Shown here: one piece after another, positions 34,827-43,338 of the stretch | How positions within the stretch are numbered: position 1 is the first letter of the stretch | Layout: each line of letters starts with the position of its first letter | NCBI RefSeq assembly: GCF_035918095.1 | Contig: NZ_CP109137.1 | Location: forward strand, 2,854,001-2,918,000 | Source of the DNA: Streptomyces sp. NBC_01750 | Lineage (GTDB): Bacteria; Actinomycetota; Actinomycetes; Streptomycetales; Streptomycetaceae | Reading direction: 5' to 3' | Length of the DNA stretch: 64,000 nucleotides | Position numbers and translations under genes: made by a program | Notes under the pieces: generated by a model | The model's input: the letters and a program-made list of their open reading frames with translations, nothing else | Databases searched by the model: none | What the model was told of the DNA's origin: nothing

Positions 34827-35243
34827 GTGGCCTCTCGTCTCAACCCGTACATCAGCTTCTCCGGTGAAGCCAAGCAAGCCATGGAGTTCTACAAGGAGGT
34901 CCTCGGCGGCAACCTGTCCGTCAACACCTACGGCGCCTTCGGCTCCGAGGCGCCCCCCGGATACGCCGACAAAGTCATGCACAGCCTGCTGGAGACGGAC
35001 AGCGGCTTCGCGCTCATGGGCGCCGACAACCCGCCCGGCATGGAGTACAAGCCGGGCAACAACTTCGCCGTGAGCCTGAGCGGGGACGACGCCGACCAGC
35101 TGCGCGGCTACTGGGCCAAGCTGTCCGCCGGAGGCAACGTGTCCGTTCCCCTGGAGAAGCAGATGTGGGGCGACGTATTCGGTATGTGCACGGACAAGTT
35201 CGGTGTCACGTGGATGGTCAACATCAGTGAGCAACAGAGCTGA
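34827..35243 (+). CDS. VOC family (PhnB-like) protein
   Basis: 138 residues matching the PhnB/YjdN-like branch of the VOC superfamily: NPYISFSGEAKQAMEFYKEVLGGNL at the N-terminus, DKVMHSLLETDSGFALMGAD in the middle, and MWGDVFGMCTDKFGVTWMVNI at the end. Function unknown; members bind small molecules or metals. GTG start with aaaggggta upstream. Confidence 0.9.
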   Translation: MASRLNPYISFSGEAKQAMEFYKEVLGGNLSVNTYGAFGSEAPPGYADKVMHSLLETDSGFALMGADNPPGMEYKPGNNFAVSLSGDDADQLRGYWAKLSAGGNVSVPLEKQMWGDVFGMCTDKFGVTWMVNISEQQS

Positions 35244-35424
35244 TCCGTACGTCGGGCGCGTCGGCGGCCAGGGCCGCCGACGCGGCTCCAGTAGGGCTCG
35301 CGGGGCTGACAGCGCCTTCAGCCAGGTCGCGACACCCGTCCGGGGCTGCACTACCCGCGCAGCGCCGCCACCACGTTCGGGCTTTTCACTTGCTAAACGT
35401 TCAGCCAGTTTCTACTGTGCGTGT

Positions 35425-36066
35425 ATGGACGACGCCGCGACTGAGGTACCTGACGCACCACCCCCTGACCACCTCCCAGGTGGCAGCCGCCGCCTCCCCC
35501 GCATCGCGCCGCTGCCGGAGGACCGCTGGGACGCGCGGGTGCGCCGGCTTCTGGCCAACGCTCCACGGGACCCGGGAGGCCGGGTGCCCAACATCTTCAC
35601 CACCCTGGCCCGCCACCCGGACCTCTATGCGCGGTTCATGCCGTTCGGCGGGCAGTTGCTCCGCGAAGGGCTGTTGCCGGGAAGGATCAGGGAGCTACTG
35701 ATCCTGCGCACCGCGCACAACACCGGGGCCGCCTACGAGTGGGGACGCCATCTGCCGCTGGCCGAGGCCGCCGGGGTCTCGGCCGCGGACGTCCGGCGCA
35801 TCACCCGGGGCCCGGACGCCGTCGGGTGGACGGACCTCGAGTGCCATCTGCTCCGGGCCGCCGACCAACTGCACCGCGACGCACGGATTTCGACCGTGCC
35901 CTGGGAAGCTCTCGCGTCCTACTACGAGGAGGCAGAGCTGATAGAGATCACCATGCTCATCGGCCAGTACCACATGCTGGCGTTCTTCCTGAACTCCGTC
36001 GGCGTGCAGCTGGAGCCGGGCTTCGACCGGACCGGCACCGGGAAGGGGGCGCGCGCCGATGGATGA
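35425..36066 (+). CDS. Carboxymuconolactone decarboxylase family protein
   Basis: 213 residues, all-helical AhpD/CMD type. NIFTTLARHPDLYARFMPFGGQLLREGLLPGRIRELLILRTAHNTGAAYEWGRHLPLAEAAG is the CMD core, with His in place of the CxxC redox pair of AhpD (YEWGRH). It therefore fits the lactone decarboxylase or uncharacterised branch rather than AhpD. Start ATG 35425 (MDDAATEVPD) is preferred; upstream sequence is not protein-like. Overlaps the SDR gene by 8 bp, so the two are co-translated. Confidence 0.88.
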   Translation: MDDAATEVPDAPPPDHLPGGSRRLPRIAPLPEDRWDARVRRLLANAPRDPGGRVPNIFTTLARHPDLYARFMPFGGQLLREGLLPGRIRELLILRTAHNTGAAYEWGRHLPLAEAAGVSAADVRRITRGPDAVGWTDLECHLLRAADQLHRDARISTVPWEALASYYEEAELIEITMLIGQYHMLAFFLNSVGVQLEPGFDRTGTGKGARADG

Positions 36067-36862
36067 GCAGCGGAGACCGGAGAAGGAGGCGCGCCGTCTG
36101 GCCGGCCGCAAGCTCCTGGTGATCGGCGCGGGCACCCGTCCGGACGGGGATCCGCAGGCACCCGTCGGCAACGGGCGCGCGATATCCGTCCTTGCCGCCC
36201 GTGAGGGAGCGAGTGTGGCGTGCGCCGACATCGCACCCGATGCGGCCGCAGCGACCGCCCGGCTCGTCACCGCCGAGGGCTCCCCGAGCGTCGCCCTGGT
36301 GGCTGATGCCACCGACCCCGAGCAGACCGCCGCGTTGGTCGCCGAGGCCGCCCGCGAACTCGGCGGCCTGGACGCCCTCGTGGTCAACGTAGGCGTCGGG
36401 CTCGGCGTTGGCCTGGCCGGCTCCTCGCCCGAGGACTGGGACCGCGTCCTCTCACTCAATCTGCGCGCGCCCTTCCTGGCCGCGAAGTACGGCCTGCCGA
36501 CGATGAACGGCGGCGCGATCGTCTTCATCGGATCCGTTGGCGGACTGCGCGCCGCCACCGGCTCGCCCGCGTACGACAGTTCCAAGGCGGGTCTGATGGG
36601 TCTCACCCGGCACGTCGCCAAGGAAGGCGCGCCGCGATGCATCCGCGCCAACGTGGTCGTACCTGGCCTGATCGACACCCCGATGGGCCGTCAGGCATCA
36701 GCCGCCCGTACTTCCAGGACCGCGTCCTTCGCCCGGATCCCGCTCGGCCGGCAGGGCACCGCATGGGAGGTGGCGGACGCGGTCACGTTCCTGCTCTCCG
36801 ATCGCGCCTCGTACATCACGGGCCAGCAGCTGGTGGTGGACGGCGGCCTGAGTGCGGTCTGA
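36059..36862 (+). CDS. Short-chain dehydrogenase/reductase
   Basis: 267 residues of the classical SDR fold: cofactor loop with GNGRAISVLAAREGASVACADI (a variant of TGxxxGxG), the NVGVG stretch, Ser in GSVGGLRA, the YxxxK pair in YDSSKAGLMGLTRHVA, and the C-terminal DAVTFLLSDRASYITGQQLVVDGGLSAV. The acidic residue after the first strand (CADI) suggests NAD preference. Translationally coupled to the CMD gene upstream, so both may serve one catabolic pathway. Confidence 0.93.
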   Translation: MDEQRRPEKEARRLAGRKLLVIGAGTRPDGDPQAPVGNGRAISVLAAREGASVACADIAPDAAAATARLVTAEGSPSVALVADATDPEQTAALVAEAARELGGLDALVVNVGVGLGVGLAGSSPEDWDRVLSLNLRAPFLAAKYGLPTMNGGAIVFIGSVGGLRAATGSPAYDSSKAGLMGLTRHVAKEGAPRCIRANVVVPGLIDTPMGRQASAARTSRTASFARIPLGRQGTAWEVADAVTFLLSDRASYITGQQLVVDGGLSAV

Positions 36863-36928
36863 CCTCGGTTCGGCGGCCGGCCGGCCGGTGTTCGGTCAGA
36901 CTCCCGCAGACGACCCCGGCCGCCGAGG

Positions 36929-37591
36929 TCAGCCGGTCCTCCGGTCCGGAGTGAGTGCCAGCAGCACCATGTCGTGGGCCGCGCGGCCGATTTCCTCCAG
37001 GCGGGCACGAGAGGAGTCCAGCTGGTACTGGAGCAGCACGCCGCGCGCCAGGCTCTCCAGAAGGAATGCCTGCGCGCGGGGGTCCAGATCGGAGCGGATG
37101 GTGCCGTCGGCGACCCCCCGTCGGATGTCGTCCTCCACGCCGGTGCGGACCAAGTCGAGTTGGCCGCCCAAGAGCCCCTTGGCGGTGTCCCCCGGGCTGC
37201 CGACCGCCTCGACGAGCAGCACCAGCAGCGCACGTGCCCGGACACTGGGGCCCGGCTCGGCCAGACGTGAGAAGTACTGCTCGAGCTTGGCCAGTACGGC
37301 CTCGAGCCCGGTCATCCGGTGGTACCCGGGGAGTGCCCGGAGACGGTCGACAAAGACCTCGCGGATGTCGTTGATGACGGCCTCGACGAGCCCCGCCTTG
37401 GACTCGAAGTGGTAGCTGACCATGCCCCGGCTGACCCCGGCGCGATCACCGACCTTCTTCACCGTGAGGCCGCGGTAGCCCTCCTCGGCGAGGATCCCCA
37501 GTGCCGCGTCGATCAGTCTGCGCCGGGATGCCTCGCGCTGGTCGTCGCGCATCGTCGGAAGGGGGCCGGTCGTTGTCGTGGGATCGGTCAT
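36929..37591 (-). CDS. TetR family transcriptional regulator
   Basis: 220 residues. The N-terminal HTH RRRLIDAALGILAEEGYRGLTVKKVGDRAGVSRGMVSYHFESKAGLVEAVI is a textbook TetR DNA-binding domain; the rest is the helical ligand domain. Divergent from the DoxX-like gene (50 bp), so it may repress that gene and itself. Convergent with the CMD-SDR operon. Start at 37591 (MTDPTTTTGP). Confidence 0.93.
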   Translation of the reverse strand: MTDPTTTTGPLPTMRDDQREASRRRLIDAALGILAEEGYRGLTVKKVGDRAGVSRGMVSYHFESKAGLVEAVINDIREVFVDRLRALPGYHRMTGLEAVLAKLEQYFSRLAEPGPSVRARALLVLLVEAVGSPGDTAKGLLGGQLDLVRTGVEDDIRRGVADGTIRSDLDPRAQAFLLESLARGVLLQYQLDSSRARLEEIGRAAHDMVLLALTPDRRTG

Positions 37592-37641
37592 CGCCCCAGC
37601 AGTATCCCATCCGCTACTGCCCACTGCTCGAAAGGTGACCT

Positions 37642-38310
37642 GTGGACGTCTTGCGCATCATCCTGGCTGTAGCCGTCGGCCCGGTATTTGTCCTCACCGG
37701 GGGGATCAAGATCTACGGGCTGAGCCGGTCCCTGCAGTACCGCGACCACTTCGGCATGTCGCCCTCGCTGTGGCGGGCGATCGGTGTGCTGGAGGCCGCG
37801 GGGGGCTTGGGGCTGCTTGTCGGACTGGCGGTCCGGCCGCTGGGCATCGCGGCCGGCGCGGGACTGTGCGCGTTGATGTCCGGCGCCGTGCTGACGCACC
37901 TGCGGGCCAGGGATCCGATCGCTGTGGTGGCCTCTGCCTCGGGCGTTCTGCTGCTCGCTTCGACGTCCCTTGTGTGCGGCATCGCTGCGTGGCCCCCACG
38001 CGCTGGAGGGGCTGTGGCGGGGGAATGCCCAGCTGCGCCCTGGCGTGCACACCGCGTAGGTAAGCGGCTTGCATCGGCTTTCGGCGATCGCGAACCGGAA
38101 CTGGCCCGCACGGGCCCCGTACCGAGCGGCCTACCTGCGGCTCGGCCCGCTCGGTACGGCGCCCCCTCCGCGAATGGGCCCGACCGCGCATCGCCACCGG
38201 CACCAAGAACTCCGGCTGGAGTACCAGGCAACCTGCGCAGCCGGCTCGTCCTCTTAACGACCGCATGGGCGCACGGACATCAGTCGGCATCGGTCGCAGA
38301 CCGTCCCTGA
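37642..38310 (+). CDS. DoxX-like membrane protein with anomalous C-terminal tail
   Basis: Residues 1-120 form a four-helix DoxX-family membrane protein (VLRIILAVAVGPVFVLTGGI, AIGVLEAAGGLGLLVGLAV, VLTHLRARDPIAVVASASGVLLLA). Family members usually end near here. The remaining 100 residues are Ala/Pro/Arg-rich with no membrane segment and look like translation of non-coding DNA, so the true stop may have been lost by frameshift near 38000. GTG start at 37642 after gaaaggtgacct. The divergent TetR gene probably regulates it. Confidence 0.7.
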   Translation: MDVLRIILAVAVGPVFVLTGGIKIYGLSRSLQYRDHFGMSPSLWRAIGVLEAAGGLGLLVGLAVRPLGIAAGAGLCALMSGAVLTHLRARDPIAVVASASGVLLLASTSLVCGIAAWPPRAGGAVAGECPAAPWRAHRVGKRLASAFGDREPELARTGPVPSGLPAARPARYGAPSANGPDRASPPAPRTPAGVPGNLRSRLVLLTTAWAHGHQSASVADRP

Positions 38311-38355
38311 ACGGCCGCCCGTTGATACGAGCAAACGCGGGAGCGGGCAGCAAGA

Positions 38356-39594
38356 ATGCAGGAACGTACAGCAACCTCGGCCAACAGGCGGCTGCTCAGC
38401 GTGGACTCGGCCCGCGCCATTGCCGTATTCGCCATGTTCGCCGCGCACATCGGCCCCCCGGCGAAGCCCGAGGGCGCGGGTTATCTGCTGGTCGCCTTCG
38501 ACGGGCGCGCGCCCGCCGTCTTCACCCTGATTGCGGGACTTTCGCTGACCCTCTCCCGGGGCGGCACCCAGCCCCGTCCACCGCTGACCGGCACACTGCG
38601 CGCCACGCTCGTACGCTGCGCCGTACTCGCGGTGCTCGGCATGGCGTTAGCGGAGCTGAGGTCCGGGATTGCGGTGATCCTGACGTTCTTCGCCGTGTAC
38701 TTCCTGACAGCGGAACCGCTGGCCCGCCTGCGCACCCGCGCACTGATCGCGGTCGCGGCAATCTCCGTGGTGCTGGGTCCGGTCCTGTCGTACTCACTGG
38801 GACCGTACTTGGGACACCGCGCCGCCGGACGCGGCGGCTACCCCGGATTCGATGCGGTCACCAGCTGGCCCGGATTCATTGAGGCGCTCGACACGCTGCT
38901 GGTGTCCGGCGCCTACCCCTGGCTCACCTACTTTCCTTATGTCATCGTCGGCATGGCGCTGGGCCGGGTGGCGAACCTGACCCGGCCCGGAACAGCCCGT
39001 CGGCTCATCGGCTGGGGAGCACTGGCCGTCCTGGCCGGGCATGGGCTGTCCGCGCTGGCTCTTGGGCCGGCCGGCGGACGCGCGGCGTTGCTGGATGCCA
39101 TAGCCCACAGCCACGCCTTCGCCATGAACTTCCCCGATCCGGTGGAGGCCGTGCTTGCCCGACAGGCCGGGGCGATACCCAGCACCTCCTGGGCCTGGCT
39201 GCTGGTCGACGATCCCTACAGCCAGACGCCCTTCGAGACCATCGCCAACATCGGCGCCGGCTGGCTACTCATCGGCCTCGCAGTGGCCGCCTGCCGCCAT
39301 CACGTGCTCGAACTGCTCCTGCGCCCGCTGGCCGTCGTCGGGACGATGGGCCTGTCGGTGTACACCCTTCACGTCCTCGCGCGGGCCGAGCTGCAACCGC
39401 AGCACGGTTGGCCGACCCTGGGCGCCTTCTGCGGGGTCTCGCTGGTGGGGTGTGCCATCTGGGCGTATGCCTTCCGCGGCACTTCGCTCGGGCGCGGGCC
39501 GCTGGAATGGGCCCTCCAGACGATCACGCCGGTCCGTAAGGCACCCACTCCCGAGAGCAGAACGACCCAGGAGTCATTGACCCTGCGCGGATGA
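38356..39594 (+). CDS. Polytopic membrane protein, DUF1624/heparan-glucosaminide acetyltransferase-like
   Basis: 412 residues with about ten hydrophobic segments. The opening RLLSVDSARAIAVFAMFAAHI with a conserved Asp and His, and the ending YTLHVLARAEL ... SLGRGPLEWALQTIT, fit the DUF418/DUF1624 group of membrane acyltransferase-like proteins. It may acylate an envelope glycan or lipid; this is inferred from the family only. ATG at 38356. Confidence 0.82.
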   Translation: MQERTATSANRRLLSVDSARAIAVFAMFAAHIGPPAKPEGAGYLLVAFDGRAPAVFTLIAGLSLTLSRGGTQPRPPLTGTLRATLVRCAVLAVLGMALAELRSGIAVILTFFAVYFLTAEPLARLRTRALIAVAAISVVLGPVLSYSLGPYLGHRAAGRGGYPGFDAVTSWPGFIEALDTLLVSGAYPWLTYFPYVIVGMALGRVANLTRPGTARRLIGWGALAVLAGHGLSALALGPAGGRAALLDAIAHSHAFAMNFPDPVEAVLARQAGAIPSTSWAWLLVDDPYSQTPFETIANIGAGWLLIGLAVAACRHHVLELLLRPLAVVGTMGLSVYTLHVLARAELQPQHGWPTLGAFCGVSLVGCAIWAYAFRGTSLGRGPLEWALQTITPVRKAPTPESRTTQESLTLRG

Positions 39595-39902
39595 CGTGCC
39601 ACGGCCCGCCCTGACCTTCGTCAACCTCACCGCCGCCCTGCCCTCCTCACCAGCAAAGCGCGCGGCTGCGGCACCGCGCTGGGCGCACATCTCCGTCCCG
39701 ATGCGAAGACGCTTTCACTGCACGGGCTTGTCTCTTTGTGGGGGCGCCCTTGTCGACGCCGGGACGCATGCTGAGGATCCCGTCTCGCCATCGGACGAGC
39801 ATGTCTTCGCGTCAGGGGCCTGCGGTGAAGGCGCCGACGGTGACCGAGAACTGCAGAGGCCGGACGGAAAGCCCGGAAGCCCTGGGCTGAACCCTGCCTC
39901 TG
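39595..39902. other. Unrecognised intergenic stretch
   Basis: 308 bp with lower coding quality than its neighbours. Open frames on both strands give no family resemblance. I see nothing definite; it may be debris from gene loss in this accessory region. Confidence 0.4.
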
Positions 39903-40346
39903 CTACGCAAACGGGCCTTCGACCGTGAAGCGGCGCAGGTGGTGGGCGAACCTCTCGGCCTCACCCGGCGGCCATGAGGACAGGCTCGCCATGATGTGAG
40001 CAGCCAGATGTGCACGCAGCTCCGCCACGGTGACCTGGCCCTGCTCGGTGAGAACGAGCAGGTGTGCGCGCCGGTCGTTGGGGTCCGCCTCACGGCGGAT
40101 GAGGCCGGCGGCCTCCAGTCGAGTGGCACGGCGGGTGACACCGGAGCGATCGAGTCCGACCTCGGGAGCCAGGTCGGCCGCGCTGCGGGGTCCGGTCCGG
40201 GCCAGTGCGCTGAGTACCGGGTAGGTCAGTTCGTCCACCGCCTCGCCCATGCCCTCGGTGAGCTGCCTGTGCAGCTGCGCGCGAGTAGTGCGCCTGAGCA
40301 GGATGCCCAGCGCGTCTGCGATCTCATGTCCTACTTCGTTCTCCAC
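39903..40346 (-). CDS. MarR family transcriptional regulator
   Basis: 147 residues from a GTG at 40346 (VENEVGHEIADAL). Winged HTH: LTYPVLSALARTGPRSAADLAPEVGLDRSGVTRRATRLEAAGLIRREADPNDRRAHLLVLTEQG. Divergent from a SnoaL-like gene; the 99-bp gap contains two matching palindromes that are probable operators for this protein. Upstream frame extension is antisense to the neighbour and rejected. Confidence 0.92.
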   Translation of the reverse strand: MENEVGHEIADALGILLRRTTRAQLHRQLTEGMGEAVDELTYPVLSALARTGPRSAADLAPEVGLDRSGVTRRATRLEAAGLIRREADPNDRRAHLLVLTEQGQVTVAELRAHLAAHIMASLSSWPPGEAERFAHHLRRFTVEGPFA

Positions 40347-40357
40347 ACCACAAGAAT

Positions 40358-40376
40358 AGCGTGCGCAGCGCACGCT
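40358..40376. promoter_or_regulatory. Candidate MarR operator 1
   Basis: agcgtgcgc-a-gcgcacgct: perfect 9-bp arms around one base, 12 bp upstream of the MarR start codon. The core GCGTGCG/CGCACGC recurs in operator 2. Confidence 0.7.
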
Positions 40377-40398
40377 TTGACTGCTACAGCAAAGGAGA

Positions 40399-40417
40399 TG
40401 CGTGCGTCGCGCACGCA
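40399..40417. promoter_or_regulatory. Candidate MarR operator 2
   Basis: tgcgtgcg-tcg-cgcacgca: 8-bp arms around three bases. Its centre is 41 bp from that of operator 1, about four helical turns, so two dimers could sit on the same DNA face and control both divergent genes. Confidence 0.7.
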
Positions 40418-40445
40418 CTGCTCCCATCCCCCGAAAGGAAGTCCC

Positions 40446-40838
40446 ATGACTCGCACCGGTATAGAGGCCGCCATTACCGACCCGCTCTTCAACCGCGACA
40501 TCACCGTGCAGGAGGCCGCCGACCGCCACTTCGCCCCGGAGTACCGTCAGCGCACGGACGGGAAGTGGGATGACCGCGCCGGGTTCCTTGAGCACATCAC
40601 CCACTTGCGCACCATCGTCGCCGACGGGCAGATCCAGGTGCACGAAGAGCTGCGCGACGGCAGCAAGTACGCCGACCGCCACACCGCCCACATCACGAAG
40701 ACCGACGGCTCGACCGTACGCATGGAGGTCTACGTATTCGCCGACCTCGCACCCGACGGCCGATTCAGCCGCATCGAGGAGAGCACCCTGATGGTCCAGG
40801 GCTCCGACACCGATCGCAACATCGGCAGCGCCCGCTAG
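40446..40838 (+). CDS. SnoaL-like / NTF2-like fold protein
   Basis: 130 residues with the cone-shaped NTF2-like pattern: an N-terminal helix (NRDITVQEAADRHFAPEYRQRTDGKWDDRAGFLEHI), then strands (IQVHEELRDGSKYADRHTAHIT, TVRMEVYVFADLAPDGRFSRIEESTLMV). Members are enzymes or binding proteins for small ligands; the substrate is unknown. ATG with GAAAGGAAGTCCC upstream. Probably controlled by the divergent MarR through the two palindromes. Confidence 0.85.
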   Translation: MTRTGIEAAITDPLFNRDITVQEAADRHFAPEYRQRTDGKWDDRAGFLEHITHLRTIVADGQIQVHEELRDGSKYADRHTAHITKTDGSTVRMEVYVFADLAPDGRFSRIEESTLMVQGSDTDRNIGSAR

Positions 40839-41007
40839 GATCCGGCGCGCGACAATTGGCCTGCGGGGGACGGGAGTTCACGGCGACGCCGTAAGGCAAG
40901 GAACATCCGTCCCCCACGCATGTACGAAATCCCGCGCGGGCCAGGACCTGCCCCCGCCGGCGGCTCGCGAGAGATGGCACTTCCCGTGGCAGGTGCCGCG
41001 TCGGTTC

Positions 41008-41619
41008 TCAGTGCGCGCCGTGTGTATCCAGGCATGCCGAGGTGCTCATGCCGGCAAACAGTCTTTCCACGAGTAGTTCGGGATAGCCGGGAGGAGGCGG
41101 CGCGCTTCCGAAGATGGCCCGAACATAGAGCGGCCCGATGAGCTGGTCGAGGATCTGGTCTAGAGGCGGAGGGTTTTCGCCGCGGGCGGTAGCACGCTCG
41201 CGGATGCGCTGGATAGCGCCGGCCCGGCGTTCGAAGTGCTGTGCGCGTTCCGCTTGAGCCTCCGAGCTGCCCGGCAGCGACAGCGCCAGGGCCCGCACGA
41301 TCAGCCGGCCTTCGGGCTTGAAGACGCTGGCGACGCCTGCTGCCACCCACTCCGTGAGGTCTCCGCGCAGGGTGCCGGTGTCCGGCAGCGGCCATTCCTC
41401 TTCGAGTCGGGTGATCGCCACGTCGGCCAAGAGTGCCTCACGGCTGCCCCAGCGCCGGTAGATGCTGGTGTGGTTCACGCCGGCGCGCTGAGCGATCACC
41501 GGGATGGTCGGCTCCACGACGTGCGGATCGGACAGCAGGTCGATGACTGCCTGATGGACGGCCGAGCGAACTCGTTCGGAGCGCCCGCCGGGACGTGAGG
41601 TCGGTTGAGTCGGGCTCAT
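41008..41619 (-). CDS. TetR family transcriptional regulator
   Basis: 203 residues from ATG 41619 (MSPTQPTSRPGG). HTH: VRSAVHQAVIDLLSDPHVVEPTIPVIAQRAGVNHTSIYRRWGSREALLADV. It has the C-terminal TetR_C-type domain common in this subgroup. Divergent from an alpha/beta hydrolase gene; inverted repeats in the 92-bp gap are probable operators. Likely represses the hydrolase gene in the absence of a ligand. Confidence 0.93.
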   Translation of the reverse strand: MSPTQPTSRPGGRSERVRSAVHQAVIDLLSDPHVVEPTIPVIAQRAGVNHTSIYRRWGSREALLADVAITRLEEEWPLPDTGTLRGDLTEWVAAGVASVFKPEGRLIVRALALSLPGSSEAQAERAQHFERRAGAIQRIRERATARGENPPPLDQILDQLIGPLYVRAIFGSAPPPPGYPELLVERLFAGMSTSACLDTHGAH

Positions 41620-41627
41620 ACCCCCCA

Positions 41628-41704
41628 CCTTAAAGCACATTCATTTGCTTTGTTGCCCTGCGGCGTCTACGGTCACACCAGACGCACATATCTGTGCTTT
41701 AAGG
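41628..41704. promoter_or_regulatory. Candidate TetR operator pair between divergent genes
   Basis: A 12-bp sequence ccttaaagcaca (41628-41639) recurs inverted as tgtgctttaagg (41693-41704), next to the start of each divergent gene. The left copy is also part of a local dyad aaagca-n8-tgcttt (41632-41651). The AT-rich dyad in otherwise GC-rich DNA supports regulator binding. Confidence 0.65.
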
Positions 41705-41711
41705 AGTGGCT

Positions 41712-42954
41712 GTGCAGAACCTACTGTTCCCCGGTGCCCCCCCAGTTCTGGTTCGAGACGCTGCGGTCAATGAGCCACATCGCCTACGGCGGAGCCGACT
41801 TCGGTGAGGTGGTCTCGACCAGCGAGCGAATCACGGAGGGCAACTACAACAGCTGGCACGACGGGTGGCTCGCCACCGCCGACCGCGTGGCCGGCGAGGC
41901 CCAGCGGGCCCTGGACACAGGTCACCCGGTCAGCGCCCGGGACGGGTTCCTGCGGGCATCCAACTACTACCGGTCGTCCGAGTTCTTCCTGCACGGCAAC
42001 CCGTGCGACCCACGCCACGACCACGCCTACGACCGCAGCGTGGCCTGCTTCGAAGCGGCAGCGGCGCTGTTCACTCCCCGCATCGAACCGGTCCGCATCC
42101 CCTACGAGGGCACCACCCTGCCCGGCTACCTCTACCGGGTTGACACCAGCGGGAGACCGCGGCCGACCCTGATCATGCACAGCGGCTTCGACGGCACCGC
42201 CGGGGAAACGCCCTTCAGCGGCGCGTTGGCGGGCGTCGAGCGCGGGTACACCGTGCTGGCCTTCGACGGACCTGAACAACCGGGACCGCTGCACCGCGAG
42301 GGCTTGGTCTTCCGTCCGGACTGGGAGAACGTCATCGGTCCGGTGGTGGACTTCGCCGAGGGCCTGCCGGAGGTCGACAACAGCCGTATCGCGCTGCTCG
42401 GTTCCAGCATGGGCGGTCTGCTTGCCCCGAGGGCGGCGGCATTCGAACACCGGCTGGCCGCGCTGGTGACCCTCGACGGCGTCTACGACCTCGGCGAGGT
42501 ATCCGTTCGGCACATCCCTGGCGACCGTGACGAAGTTGAACGGCGCCTGCGCGCGGACTCCGACCCTCAACTCGATGCCAGGCTCGAGCACATCATGGCC
42601 ACCAACGCGACCGCGCGCTGGGCGATGAATCACGGCATGTACGTGATGGGCGTAGACACCCCTCGAGCCTTCAGCGCCGCTTACCTCGACTACACCCTCC
42701 GCCACGGCATCGCAGAGCAGATCCAATGCCCCACGCTCGTGTGCGACGCCTCCGAGGACGAGTTCTTCAAGGGGCAGCCTCAGCAGCTCCATGACCACCT
42801 GACCTGCCCCAAGACCTTGCTGAAGTTCACCGCCGAGGAAGGCGCCGGCGCGCGCTGCCACCCCGGCGCCATGCGCACAACCTTGGCCCGCGTCTACGAC
42901 TGGCTCGACGACAGTGCAGCTCTCGCGGACGGTTCACGATCCGACCGGTCCTGA
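41712..42954 (+). CDS. Alpha/beta hydrolase, N-terminal frameshift at a C7 run
   Basis: About 410 residues. A helical N-domain (SWHDGWLATADRVAGEAQRALD, RASNYYRSSEFFLHGNPCDPRHDHAYDRSVACFEAAAALF) precedes an alpha/beta hydrolase core with nucleophile Ser in ALLGSSMGGLLAPRAA, acid in VCDASEDEFF and His in GARCHPG. This layout matches 2,6-dihydroxypseudooxynicotine hydrolase-like C-C hydrolases. The best RBS (aaggag, 41701) serves GTG 41712, reading VQNLLFPGAP. The frame then needs one C fewer in the C7 run at 41737-41743 to continue as QFWFETLRS. As sequenced, translation could only begin at GTG 41734 or ATG 41770. Confidence 0.82.
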
Positions 42955-42981
42955 TCTCCCCGGGCCGGATCGGCGGGACTT

Positions 42982-43317
42982 CGGACGGGCGTCCCGGCGC
43001 CCTTCGCGGTCTTCCTCACCACTCTCGAAGTCTCCGCCACCAGCCGGTTCCCCATCTGGAACGAGCTTGAGGGCGAGAACGGCAAGCGACGCCGCGTCCG
43101 GCGCGGTGGCTTCACCACCAAGGACGACGCCAAGACCGAGGCTGCACAGCTCTACCGTGACACCGACCGCGGCACCGACGTCCCGTCGAACGAGACCTTC
43201 GGCGAATACCTGGTGCGCTGGACCAAGGGCAAGAAGTGTCTCGCCCGCACCACCAGACACGGCTACGAAGAGCACATCACCAACTACCTGGTCGCCCACC
43301 TCGGACACATCAATCGC
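42982..43317 (+). pseudogene. N-terminal fragment of a tyrosine recombinase (integrase)
   Basis: The plus frame reads FPIWNELEGENGKRRRVRRG then GFTTKDDAKTEAAQLY, followed by TFGEYLVRWTKGKKCLARTT and HGYEEHITNYLVAHLGHI. This is the arm-binding region and SAM-like core-binding domain of actinobacterial phage-type integrases. Homology stops abruptly at about 43313 where the next gene's 3' end begins. No catalytic residues are in this piece; the C-terminal part appears at about 45080-45577. Confidence 0.8.
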
Positions 43318-43338
43318 AGAGAACCGTGGACAGGACAG

